From: Variovorax sp. | Lineage (GTDB): Bacteria > Pseudomonadota > Gammaproteobacteria > Burkholderiales > Burkholderiaceae_C | NCBI GenBank assembly: GCA_028292145.1 | Contig: JAQGMX010000012.1 | Location: 1 to 12,484 of the forward strand | DNA length: 12,484 bases | Direction: 5' to 3' | In this document: one piece after another, positions 1-6,515 of the stretch | How the letters are laid out: the number at the start of each line of letters is the position of its first letter | Position numbering within the stretch: position 1 is the first letter of the stretch | Translations under genes and position numbers: made by a program | Notes under the pieces: generated by a model | Seen by the model: the letters and a program-made list of their open reading frames with translations, nothing else | The model's database searches: none | Told to the model about the DNA's origin: nothing

Positions 1-1
1 C

Positions 2-1063
2 ACGCTCCCCGTTGCGGCGCCTTCGTCGCGCGCCCTGCCATCGATCGAGACGATTCCGGTGATTGCAACAGAGAAACCGCCGGTCGCCGCTTCGCAGCTG
101 CCTGCTGCCGTCTTGCCGGTCGTGGATGCCGCGAGCCCTGAGGCCGACCTTGCGCTGCAGCCCTTGAACGCGCGCAGCATCGGCGCGCGCGCGGTGCCGG
201 TTGCAGCGACCCGCACATCGGACGCCGAAGCCGTCGCGGCGCCGACAACTCCGGCGACCTCGGCGACCTCCGCTCTCGCCGCATCGTTTGCATCGGCCAT
301 CCCGCAGCAGACGCAACGCGCCGTTGTGCAGGCACAGGCGCAAGCACAAGCCCAGGTCGTCGCCGATCGCGCCGCGCTGCAGACGCCGAACGCCACCATG
401 GCGCTCGACAGCCGCGCTGCCGAATCGCTCGCCGCAGCCGGCTTGGCGGGCGGCATATCGGTCGAGGGCTCGGCATCGCCGCTGCTGCGCCGCTTCGAGC
501 GCGTGCTGTCGATGACCCAGTCCGCATCCGGCGAAGGCCAGGCCTTCGGAAGCGGCGGCGCGACCACCGCATCGACGTGGATGACGCCTGTGAACGGTGC
601 CGGTGCCGCTAACAATGCGTCGATGGGCGGCATGACCGATCGGCTGGCCGATTCGATGAACGGCCTGCTCGCGCAGGTGGTGGCACAAAAGAATCACAAC
701 GCCTCGCTCACGGTCGATGTCGGCGGGCAGCCGGTGTCGGTCAACGTGCAGGTGCAGGGTAACGAGGCGCAAGTCGTGTTCCGTGCCGATCAGGCCGAGA
801 CGCGGGCGATGCTGGCGCAGGCGTTGCCGCAGCTCAAGCAGATGATGGGCGCCGAGGGGATGGTGCTGTCGGATGCGTCGGTTGCGGGGCAGTGGACTGG
901 CGGCGGCGCGCAGTCTGGCGCTGGCGGATCGGGTGGATCGAACGGAGCAGGCGACGCCGATGCGCGGCGCGGGACATCGCCTGTGCGTATCGACATCGGA
1001 GCCCCGGTCGCCGCTGCGACCGCGCGGACCAGCGGAACGCGTTCGCTCGATCTCTATGTCTAA
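2..1063 (+). CDS. fliK: Flagellar hook-length control protein FliK (5' end missing)
   Basis: FliK is the secreted ruler that sets hook length and triggers the export-specificity switch through FlhB. The frame is open from base 2 to the TAA at 1061-1063. A GTG at 59 exists, but the frame continues upstream in the same Ala/Pro-rich composition, so the true start is probably outside the window. The N-terminal part is low-complexity Ala/Pro/Thr, including a short run of Gln-Ala pairs coded at 329-352, as expected for the extended ruler segment. The C-terminal Flg_hook-type domain is coded at about 644-889. It has two beta-strand stretches (SLTVDVGGQPVSVNVQVQG, then EAQVVFRA) followed by the helix RAMLAQALPQLKQMM. 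A Gly/Ser-rich tail ends the protein. Overall FliK identity varies strongly between species, so the call rests on the C-terminal domain and on fliL following directly. Confidence 0.88.
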   Translation, partial: TLPVAAPSSRALPSIETIPVIATEKPPVAASQLPAAVLPVVDAASPEADLALQPLNARSIGARAVPVAATRTSDAEAVAAPTTPATSATSALAASFASAIPQQTQRAVVQAQAQAQAQVVADRAALQTPNATMALDSRAAESLAAAGLAGGISVEGSASPLLRRFERVLSMTQSASGEGQAFGSGGATTASTWMTPVNGAGAANNASMGGMTDRLADSMNGLLAQVVAQKNHNASLTVDVGGQPVSVNVQVQGNEAQVVFRADQAETRAMLAQALPQLKQMMGAEGMVLSDASVAGQWTGGGAQSGAGGSGGSNGAGDADARRGTSPVRIDIGAPVAAATARTSGTRSLDLYV

Positions 1064-1095
1064 GCGGCCTTAAAGCACGGTTTTCCTGCCGCTTA
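1061..1095 (+). terminator. Inverted repeat at the fliK stop codon, possible weak terminator
   Basis: TAAGCGGC (1061-1068) and GCCGCTTA (1088-1095) are perfect 8-bp inverted arms around a 19-nt loop. The first arm contains the fliK stop codon. No T-run follows the second arm, so this is not a classic intrinsic terminator. It may act as an attenuator or mRNA-stability element between fliK and fliL. TAAAGCAC (1071-1078) followed 9 nt later by GCCGCTTA also resembles a sigma-28 promoter, but the spacing is about 2 bases short. Confidence 0.35.
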
Positions 1096-1115
1096 TCCCG
1101 GGGTTCGTTGCCCGG

Positions 1116-1133
1116 CGCAATCGAATAATTGCG
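1116..1133 (+). repeat. Short inverted repeat in the fliK-fliL gap
   Basis: CGCAAT (1116-1121) and ATTGCG (1128-1133) form perfect 6-bp arms around the 6-nt AT-rich spacer CGAATA. It lies 44 bp before the fliL start. It could be an operator-like dyad or a small RNA hairpin. No convincing sigma-70, sigma-54 or sigma-28 promoter with correct spacing is visible around it. Confidence 0.35.
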
Positions 1134-1177
1134 TCAGTCAGAAGACGAACGACGAACCACCGAAGCAAGGAAATACC

Positions 1178-1780
1178 GTGTCAGCCAAGCCAGCCGATTC
1201 CGCCGCGGCCACCGAAAAACCGAAGGGCAAGAAGCCGCTGCTATTGATCGTCATCGGGGCGATCGTGCTGCTGGGCGGCGGTGCCGGTGGCACCTGGTTC
1301 TTCCTGAACAAGAAAAACCACGCGGCAGGCCACGAGGAAGTCGCCGCCGTCGAGGAGCCGGCCAAGGATGCCAAGCCGAGCTTTCTCGCGCTGGAGAACA
1401 TGGTCGTGAACCTGGCCGATCCGGGCGGCGAACGCGTCGCGCAGGTCGGCATCACCCTGGAGCTGGAGAGCGACAAGTCGGTCGAACGCATCAAGCAGCT
1501 GGCGCCCAAGATTCGCAGCGGCCTGCTGATGCTGGTTTCGCAGCGCACGTCGGAAGAAATGCTCGGCCGCGACGGCAAGGAAAAGCTGGCGATCGACGTG
1601 ATGAACGAAGTCTCGCGCACGCTCGGCTACGAGGTCGACGAGCCGAAGCCGCGCAAGGCGGCCAAGGTCGCCAAGGCGGACGACGACGAGGAAGAAGCGC
1701 CGGTTCGCAAGAAGAGCCGCCGCAACGTGCCGCAGAGCCCGGTCCTGGGCGTGCTGTTCTCCGCTTTCATCATTCAGTGA
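1178..1780 (+). CDS. fliL: Flagellar basal body-associated protein FliL
   Basis: FliL is a single-pass inner-membrane protein whose periplasmic domain sits around the stator units and supports motor torque. The GTG start at 1178 is preceded by AAGGAA a few bases upstream. The 200-residue product has a Lys-rich cytoplasmic N-terminus (1-19), one membrane helix (about 20-43, LLLIVIGAIVLLGGGAGGTW) and a periplasmic domain with the family's ALENMVVNLADPGGER strand. It ends with the typical terminal strand VLGVLFSAFIIQ. The oddity is a strongly charged segment at about 152-185, rich in Lys, Arg, Asp and Glu, between the last helix and the C-terminal strand. FliL proteins usually have only a short linker there. 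The neighbours fliK and fliM support the call. fliM follows in the same reading frame after 18 bp. Confidence 0.95.
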   Translation: MSAKPADSAAATEKPKGKKPLLLIVIGAIVLLGGGAGGTWFFLNKKNHAAGHEEVAAVEEPAKDAKPSFLALENMVVNLADPGGERVAQVGITLELESDKSVERIKQLAPKIRSGLLMLVSQRTSEEMLGRDGKEKLAIDVMNEVSRTLGYEVDEPKPRKAAKVAKADDDEEEAPVRKKSRRNVPQSPVLGVLFSAFIIQ

Positions 1781-1798
1781 CCGTCCGGCATCGCAGTC

Positions 1799-2761
1799 AT
1801 GGATGAATCCACTTCAGCCGAGGTACCCGATCCGGTCGAGCGCATGGCCGCGGCCGCGACGCGCGACTACGACCTGTCGGTGGCCGACCGGCTCGTTCGC
1901 CGCCCGATGCCGACGCTCGACATCGTCAACGAGCGCTTCCTGCGCCACCTGAGGGTCGGCCTGTTCAAGTTCATCCACCGCAGCGCCGACATCTCGATCG
2001 CGCCGGTCGAGGTCCAGAGCTATGCAGACTTCCTGGGGTCGCTGGCCGCGCCGACGAGCTACAACATCATGTCCTTGCAACCGCTGCGCGGCAGCGGGCT
2101 CGTGGTGTGCGAGGCCGGGCTGGTGTCGACGCTGGTCGATGCGCTCTACGGCGGCGCGTGCAAGGTGCAGGCACCGATGGAAGGCCGCGATTTTTCGCCG
2201 ACCGAGCAGCGCGTGATCCAGCGCCTGGTCGGCATCGTGGCGACCGACTACAACAAGGCCTGGAAAGACATCTACCCGATCGAGATGGCGCATCAGCGGA
2301 CCGAGACGCACGTGCAGTTCGTCAACGTCGCGACGCCGCTGGAGAAGGTCGTCGTGACGACGCTGAAGATCGCCATCGGCGATTTCGAGGGCGCCGTGCG
2401 CATCTGCCTTCCCTACGGCGCGCTGGACCCGATCCGCGACGTGCTCTATGGCGCGCAGCAGGCGCAGGCGATCGCCGAAGACCGCCGCTGGGTCACGCTG
2501 CTGACGCGCGAGATCCAGGCCGCCGAAGTCACGCTGGTGGCCGAACTCGCGCAGCCGGAAGTCACCGTCGGCCAGCTGCTGGCGATGAAGCCCGGCGATT
2601 TCATCCAGTTCGACCGCAGCCCGCAGATCGTCGCTTCGGTCGACGGCACCCCCGTTTTCACCTGCCATTACGGCACCCACAACGCGCGCTATGCGCTGCG
2701 CATCGACGAGAGCCTGCGCGGGGACGATCCCCACTGGCTCGGAGGCTCCCATGTCCATTGA
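1799..2761 (+). CDS. fliM: Flagellar motor switch protein FliM, lacking the N-terminal CheY-binding peptide
   Basis: FliM links FliG to FliN in the C-ring and normally receives CheY-P on an N-terminal peptide. The 320-residue product shows the family core: PTLDIVNERFLRHLRVGLF (38-56), SLQPLRGSGLVVCEAGLV (92-109), EGRDFSPTEQRVIQRLVG (128-145), and a C-terminal SpoA-like domain (about 230-303) with MKPGDFIQF and VDGTPVFTCHYGTHNARYALRI. Two features are atypical. The LSQxEIDALL peptide found at the N-terminus of chemotactic FliM proteins is absent; the protein begins MDESTSAEVPDP. The GGxG loop that contacts FliG reads GGAC (118-121). No upstream extension is possible, because the fliL stop lies 18 bp before the ATG in the same frame. 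No clear Shine-Dalgarno sequence precedes the start, so translation may be coupled to fliL. FliM identity is secure; full switching function is not. Confidence 0.93.
   Translation: MDESTSAEVPDPVERMAAAATRDYDLSVADRLVRRPMPTLDIVNERFLRHLRVGLFKFIHRSADISIAPVEVQSYADFLGSLAAPTSYNIMSLQPLRGSGLVVCEAGLVSTLVDALYGGACKVQAPMEGRDFSPTEQRVIQRLVGIVATDYNKAWKDIYPIEMAHQRTETHVQFVNVATPLEKVVVTTLKIAIGDFEGAVRICLPYGALDPIRDVLYGAQQAQAIAEDRRWVTLLTREIQAAEVTLVAELAQPEVTVGQLLAMKPGDFIQFDRSPQIVASVDGTPVFTCHYGTHNARYALRIDESLRGDDPHWLGGSHVH
2741..2745 (+). promoter_or_regulatory. Ribosome-binding site for fliN inside fliM
   Basis: GGAGG lies 5 nt before the ATG at 2751, within the last codons of fliM. It fixes the fliN start at 2751 instead of an upstream in-frame start at 2691, whose extra residues read as out-of-frame fliM sequence. 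Confidence 0.75.
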
Positions 2762-3137
2762 ACAAAGCATCTCTTCCTCCAACGGTGCCGACGTCGCCGG
2801 CTGGGCCGAAGCGCTGGAGGAGGGCGCGGTCCCCGCCGCCGCCGCGACGGCCGCCAACGCGCAGGCGCCGCTGCAGGACATCAACCGCGTGCTCGACATT
2901 CCGGTGCAGCTCACGGTCGAGCTCGGCCGCAAGAAGGTGTCGATCAAGCACGTGCTGCAGCTCGGCCAGGGCTCGATCGTCGAGCTCGACACGCTCGCCG
3001 GCGAGCCGATGGATGTGCTGGTCAACGGCTATCTCGTGGCGCAGGGCGAGGTGGTGGTCGTGAACAACAAGTTCGGCATCCGCCTGACCGACGTGGTGAC
3101 CCCGTCGGAACGGCTGCGCCGCATCAATCGGGGCTGA
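2751..3137 (+). CDS. fliN: Flagellar motor switch protein FliN
   Basis: FliN forms the lower C-ring with FliM and docks the FliH-FliI export ATPase complex. The 128-residue product is close to the usual length (about 137 in E. coli). The N-terminus (1-40) is Ala-rich and probably disordered. The SpoA/FliN domain at about 46-116 carries the hallmark strings VLDIPVQLTVELGRKKVSI, GSIVELDTLAGEPMDVLVNG and GEVVVVNNKFGIRLTDVV. The start at 2751 is set by the GGAGG just upstream. The gene overlaps the fliM stop by 11 bp, indicating translational coupling. The conserved domain looks intact. FliN could therefore provide the remaining CheY contact if FliM cannot, which is inference from the known FliN-CheY interaction. 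Confidence 0.95.
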   Translation: MSIEQSISSSNGADVAGWAEALEEGAVPAAAATAANAQAPLQDINRVLDIPVQLTVELGRKKVSIKHVLQLGQGSIVELDTLAGEPMDVLVNGYLVAQGEVVVVNNKFGIRLTDVVTPSERLRRINRG

Positions 3138-3138
3138 A

Positions 3139-3453
3139 ATGAACATGACGCAGAGTCTCATCACGATCGTCGTCTTCGTGGCATTGATCCTCACGCTGCC
3201 GATCCTGGCCAAGCGGTTCCAGCAGCGCAACGGCGTTCTCAAGGGTTCGTCGCTCGGCCCGATGTCGAAGGTCATCTCGGCAATGGCCGTCGGTCCGCAG
3301 CAGCGCGTGCTGACGGTCGAGGTCGGCCCGGAGAACGCAAGGACCTGGCTGGTGCTCGGCGTGACCGGCCAGACCATCACTTGCCTGCACACGCTGCCAG
3401 CGTTGCCGACGCTGTCGGACATGCTCGCGAAGGGCGATGTCAGGCATGCGTAG
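3139..3453 (+). CDS. fliO: Flagellar biosynthetic protein FliO
   Basis: FliO is a small membrane protein that assists assembly of the FliP ring of the flagellar type III export gate. The 104-residue product has an N-terminal membrane helix (about 5-24, SLITIVVFVALILTLPILAK). A cytoplasmic domain follows, containing VGPQQRVLTVEVGPENARTW and LVLGVTGQTITCLHTLP, matching the usual FliO pattern of a helix followed by a small beta-rich domain. The start at 3139 lies one base after the fliN stop. An in-frame ATG at 3145 is the alternative. The end overlaps fliP by 17 bp. FliO is poorly conserved overall, so position between fliN and fliP contributes much of the evidence. Confidence 0.9.
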   Translation: MNMTQSLITIVVFVALILTLPILAKRFQQRNGVLKGSSLGPMSKVISAMAVGPQQRVLTVEVGPENARTWLVLGVTGQTITCLHTLPALPTLSDMLAKGDVRHA

Positions 3454-4201
3454 ATTTTTTCTGGCTGCGCTCGCTTTCGCCGCGCTCCCCGCGCATGCGC
3501 AGGAGATCGCCAACGGCCAGTTGCCGCTGCTGATCGGCTCCGGCAACGGTGCGAACGGCGCTGGCGGCACCAACTTCTCGGTGCCGCTGCAGACGCTGCT
3601 GTTCTTCACCGCGCTGTCCTTCCTGCCCGCGATCCTGCTGATGATGACGGGTTTCACCCGCATCGTGATCGTGCTGTCGATGCTGCGCCAGGCGATCGGC
3701 ACGCAGTCGGCGCCGCCCAATCAGGTGATCGTCGGCCTGTCGCTGTTCCTCACCTTCTTCGTCATGGGCCCGACCTTCGACCGCGTCTACGACGAGGCGT
3801 ACCTGCCGTACACGAAAAATACGATCACCTTCGAGCAGGCCGTGGTCAAGGCGGAAGCGCCGATGCGCAGCTTCATGCTCAAGCAGACGCGCCAGGCCGA
3901 CTTCGCGCTGTTCGCACGCCTGGCCAAGCTGCCGGCCGGCGTCACAGCCGAAACCGCGCCGATGCGGGTGCTGATTCCGGCCTTCGCGACCAGCGAACTG
4001 AAGTCGGCCTTCCAGATCGGTTTCATGATCTTCATCCCGTTCCTGATCATCGACATCGTGGTGTCGAGCGTGCTGATGTCGCTCGGCATGATGATGCTGT
4101 CGCCGGTGCTGGTGGCGCTGCCGTTCAAGCTCATGCTGTTCGTGCTGGCCGACGGCTGGAATTTGCTCATTGGCTCGCTTGCCGCGAGTTTCGCAACCTG
4201 A
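3437..4201 (+). CDS. fliP: Flagellar export-gate protein FliP
   Basis: FliP forms the pentameric core of the export gate with FliR and FliQ. The 254-residue product begins with a cleavable signal peptide (positive MRRFF, hydrophobic stretch, likely cut after AHA at 19-21), as known for FliP. Membrane segments follow near 50-70 (LLFFTALSFLPAILLMMTGF) and 95-110, with two more in the C-terminal third. Family signatures are TRIVIVLSMLRQAIGTQSAP, PAFATSELKSAFQIGF and IPFLIIDIVVSSVLMSLGM. All appear intact and the length is normal. The ATG at 3437 is chosen; an ATG at 3446 would shorten the signal peptide by three residues. The overlap with fliO suggests coupled translation. Confidence 0.96.
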   Translation: MSGMRRFFLAALAFAALPAHAQEIANGQLPLLIGSGNGANGAGGTNFSVPLQTLLFFTALSFLPAILLMMTGFTRIVIVLSMLRQAIGTQSAPPNQVIVGLSLFLTFFVMGPTFDRVYDEAYLPYTKNTITFEQAVVKAEAPMRSFMLKQTRQADFALFARLAKLPAGVTAETAPMRVLIPAFATSELKSAFQIGFMIFIPFLIIDIVVSSVLMSLGMMMLSPVLVALPFKLMLFVLADGWNLLIGSLAASFAT

Positions 4202-4214
4202 GGACGACCACGCA

Positions 4215-4484
4215 ATGAACGCAGAAATGGTGCTGACGATGGGGCGCGACGCGCTCGTCATGCTGCTGATGGTGTCGATGCCGGTGCTGCTGGTGGTGCT
4301 GGCGGTCGGGCTGGTGGTCAGCATTTTTCAGGCGATCACGCAGATCAACGAGCAGACGCTCGCCTTCGTGCCGAAACTCGTGGCCGCGGTCGCGGTGTTC
4401 GCCATCGCCGGGCCGTGGATGCTCGGCACGCTGGTCGACTACATCCGCCGCACGATCGAGTCGATTCCGCAGATGGTTCTGTAG
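4215..4484 (+). CDS. fliQ: Flagellar export-gate protein FliQ
   Basis: FliQ packs around the FliP-FliR core of the flagellar export gate. The 89-residue product has the expected length and two hydrophobic hairpin helices (about 13-36 and 53-75). They flank the conserved connecting segment FQAITQINEQTLAFVPKL (38-55). The start at 4215 fits the N-terminus MNAEMVLTMGRDAL and has GAGGA about 10 nt upstream. An in-frame start at 4170 would add residues coded inside fliP with no FliQ character. The gap to fliP is 13 bp and to fliR 27 bp. Confidence 0.96.
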   Translation: MNAEMVLTMGRDALVMLLMVSMPVLLVVLAVGLVVSIFQAITQINEQTLAFVPKLVAAVAVFAIAGPWMLGTLVDYIRRTIESIPQMVL

Positions 4485-4511
4485 CGTTCCTACGCTTCCC
4501 GAAATTCTCGC

Positions 4512-5282
4512 GTGCTCACCTTTTCCGAAGCGCAACTCATGGCCTGGCTCACGCCGGTGCTGTGGCCGTTTCTGCGCGTGCTGGGCGTCTTCACGACGGC
4601 GCCGATCTTCTCGTCGCGCGCCTTCCCGATCCGCGCCCGCATCGGGCTGGCTTTCCTGATTTCGCTCTGCGCGCAGGCCACGCTGATCGACCAACCGACC
4701 GTTGGCCTCAACGACGCCGCCGCGCTCGGCACGCTGGTGCAGCAGGTCGGCATCGGCATGGCGATCGGGTTCACCGTGCGGCTGGTGTTCACGGCGGTCG
4801 AGCTGGCCGGGGAAATGGTCGGTTTGCAGATGGGCCTGAATTTCGCGTCCTTCTTCGACCCGATGGCCAATGCGCAGGTGAGCGCCGTATCGCGCTTCTT
4901 CGGCAACATCGCCGTGCTGCTGTTCATCGCCATCAACGGTCACCTCACGGTGCTGATGGCGATCATCAAGAGCTTCGACACCTTTCCCGTCGGCGGCAGC
5001 CTGCTGCAGGCCTTTGCACGGGTGCGCGTCTACGAACTCGGCGCCGACCTGTTCGCGAGCGGGCTGTGGATCGCGCTGCCGATGATCGGGCTGCTGCTGT
5101 TCGTCAACCTGACGCTGGGCGTGATCTCGCGCGTGGCGCCGCAGATGAACATCTATGCGATCGGCTTCCCCGTCACGCTCACGACGGGGCTGGCCGGCAT
5201 CGCACTGGTGCTGCCGATGATGGAGCAGCCGCTGCTGCAGCTGATCGACCGGATGCTGACGATGTTTGCTGGCGGGCGCTAA
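4512..5282 (+). CDS. fliR: Flagellar export-gate protein FliR
   Basis: FliR completes the FliPQR export gate. The 256-residue product is of normal length with several membrane segments. Typical FliR strings include RVLGVFTTAPIFSSRAFPIR (22-41), VELAGEMVGLQMGLNFASFF and the C-terminal region LFVNLTLGVISRVAPQMNIY. The start is a GTG at 4512. It gives the characteristic N-terminus MLTFSEAQLMAWL, and no other start is available between it and the in-frame fliQ-proximal sequence. The Shine-Dalgarno match is weak, so coupling to fliQ (27 bp upstream) is likely. flhB does not follow; this is the end of the flagellar block in the window. Confidence 0.95.
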   Translation: MLTFSEAQLMAWLTPVLWPFLRVLGVFTTAPIFSSRAFPIRARIGLAFLISLCAQATLIDQPTVGLNDAAALGTLVQQVGIGMAIGFTVRLVFTAVELAGEMVGLQMGLNFASFFDPMANAQVSAVSRFFGNIAVLLFIAINGHLTVLMAIIKSFDTFPVGGSLLQAFARVRVYELGADLFASGLWIALPMIGLLLFVNLTLGVISRVAPQMNIYAIGFPVTLTTGLAGIALVLPMMEQPLLQLIDRMLTMFAGGR

Positions 5283-5405
5283 AGACGCCAATGACGCCGA
5301 AGACGGTTGTGAGGTGCCGTCGCCAGGCGTGTCGCTGCCTTGGTCCTACGTCAAGCTTCGCGTGCGGCGGACGCGCCGACGCGCGCCGTGGCAAAAGATC
5401 GTCAG

Positions 5406-5822
5406 ATGCTCGGGCGACTCATTTACACAAGCACATCTCTCTGTCAGTCGGACGACATTCCGCAGATTCTCGAACGGTCGCGGACCCTCAACGCGCAGAG
5501 CGAGGTCACCGGCGCGCTTTTTCTGCACGAAGGAAAGTTTCTTCAGTATCTGGAAGGCGACGAAGCGGCGGTCGGCACGGTCTATGGACGCATCGTGAAA
5601 GACCCTCGACACAAGGACTGCAGGCAGATCGACTGCCGCCTCATTTCTGTGCGCATCTTCAACGACTGGTCGATGACCTGGCTCCCTCACACGTTCGGGG
5701 CCGGCCTGCTGATCGACGCGCTGGTGCCGCACAAGCGCCACGCCGACGCCCTGAGCGCGCTCGATGCGACGTCGGCGGGGGCCTTTTTCTACGCATTGTC
5801 CAAACTGTCCCAGCGTCTTTGA
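5406..5822 (+). CDS. Short BLUF-domain blue-light photoreceptor
   Basis: BLUF proteins bind FAD and sense blue light through a hydrogen-bond switch around the flavin. The 138-residue product has the BLUF fold at about 2-92 and a short helical C-terminal cap (95-138) with no output domain, i.e. the short BLUF class that signals by protein contacts. The photocycle residues align by eye with AppA: Tyr7 (LIYTS), Asn29 (LNAQSEVTGAL), Gln47 (FLQYLEG), Trp88 and Met90 (NDWSM). All appear present, so it should be photoactive. The ATG at 5406 puts the first strand at the N-terminus as usual. A GTG at 5388 or an in-frame start at 5340 are alternatives with no better ribosome-binding site. It lies 123 bp after fliR on the same strand and converges on a two-component pair. 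The target is unknown. Confidence 0.92.
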   Translation: MLGRLIYTSTSLCQSDDIPQILERSRTLNAQSEVTGALFLHEGKFLQYLEGDEAAVGTVYGRIVKDPRHKDCRQIDCRLISVRIFNDWSMTWLPHTFGAGLLIDALVPHKRHADALSALDATSAGAFFYALSKLSQRL

Positions 5823-5882
5823 AGCCAGCGGGCCGTCGCTCGCGTGCGGCCATCGGCGGTCTGCTGCCGGATCCTGACCCCC
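5823..5882. other. 60-bp convergent spacer between the BLUF and response regulator genes
   Basis: The spacer between the two stop codons is GC-rich. It contains a small inverted repeat, GGCCG (5831-5835) and CGGCC (5847-5851), with an 11-nt loop. There is no T-run on either strand, so a strong intrinsic terminator is not visible and transcripts may run into each other. Confidence 0.3.
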
Positions 5883-6515
5883 TTAAACCAGGTTGTTTCG
5901 GATCGCGTAGACCGTAATGGCCGCATTGTTCGGCAGTTGAAGCTTTTCAAGGACGCGCGAACGGTAGACGCTGACCGTCTTCGGGCTGAGCATCAGTTCC
6001 TCGGCGATGTCGGACAGGCGTTTGCCCGAGGCGATCTTGACCAGCGTCTGCAGTTCGCGATCGGAAAGCGCGGCATGAGCCGAGTTGTCGGCGGTCGGTC
6101 GCGAGACGCTCTCGGCCAGCATCTGCGCCACTTCCGGCGTGACGTACTTCCGGCCTTGCGCGACCGTGCGGGTCGCGGTGATCAGTTCGTGCGGGTCACC
6201 GGATTTGCTCACATAGCCCTGAGCGCCGGCGCGCAGGCTGCGGATCGCGTACTGCTCCTCCGCGAACATCGATACGACCAGGACGCGTATCGGCGATGCG
6301 GATTCGGTCAGCGCGCTGAGCACCTCGAGCCCGCCGCGGCCCGGCAGGCCGATGTCGAGGAGCAGCACGTCGCACGGCGTGGTGCGCAACACTTCGCGCA
6401 CCTCGGCATAACTCGAGGCCTCGCCGGCCACGCGGATGTCGACGGCTTCTGCCAGCGTCTGGCGGATGCCGCGCCGCACCAGCGCATGGTCGTCGCACAG
6501 AACGACTTCGATCAT
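5883..6515 (-). CDS. NarL/FixJ-family response regulator
   Basis: This is a DNA-binding two-component response regulator of 210 residues. The receiver domain (1-120) has the acidic pair Asp8-Asp9, the phosphoacceptor Asp54 in LLLDIGLPG, a Ser82 switch position and the conserved Lys104 in YVSKSGDP. The LuxR-type helix-turn-helix (about 148-208) shows LSDRELQTLVKIASGKRLSD, IAEELMLSPKTVSVYRSRVL and EKLQLPNNAAITVYAI. All phosphorylation residues are present. The ATG at 6515 overlaps the stop of the upstream kinase gene by 4 bp (ATGA), so the two are translationally coupled and almost certainly cognate. The regulon is unknown. The closest general type is the UhpA/NarL group, but I cannot assign a specific name. 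Confidence 0.95.
   Translation of the reverse strand: MIEVVLCDDHALVRRGIRQTLAEAVDIRVAGEASSYAEVREVLRTTPCDVLLLDIGLPGRGGLEVLSALTESASPIRVLVVSMFAEEQYAIRSLRAGAQGYVSKSGDPHELITATRTVAQGRKYVTPEVAQMLAESVSRPTADNSAHAALSDRELQTLVKIASGKRLSDIAEELMLSPKTVSVYRSRVLEKLQLPNNAAITVYAIRNNLV

Noticed and set aside
329..352. Tandem repeat of Gln-Ala codons
   Set aside because: It is a short low-complexity stretch inside the FliK ruler region, normal for this protein and not a separate repeat element.
1071..1095. Sigma-28 promoter TAAAGCAC-N9-GCCGCTTA
   Set aside because: The spacer is two bases shorter than the usual 11, and the -10-like part is explained by the inverted repeat. It is kept only as a remark.
1814..3025. 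403-residue minus-strand open frame across fliM/fliN
   Set aside because: It is a high-GC shadow of two well-recognised flagellar genes, with Arg/Asp/His-rich composition and no recognisable domain.
4167..5291. 374-residue minus-strand frame across fliQ/fliR
   Set aside because: It is rich in His, Arg, Gln and Asp, typical of antisense of hydrophobic membrane genes. FliQ and FliR explain the region.
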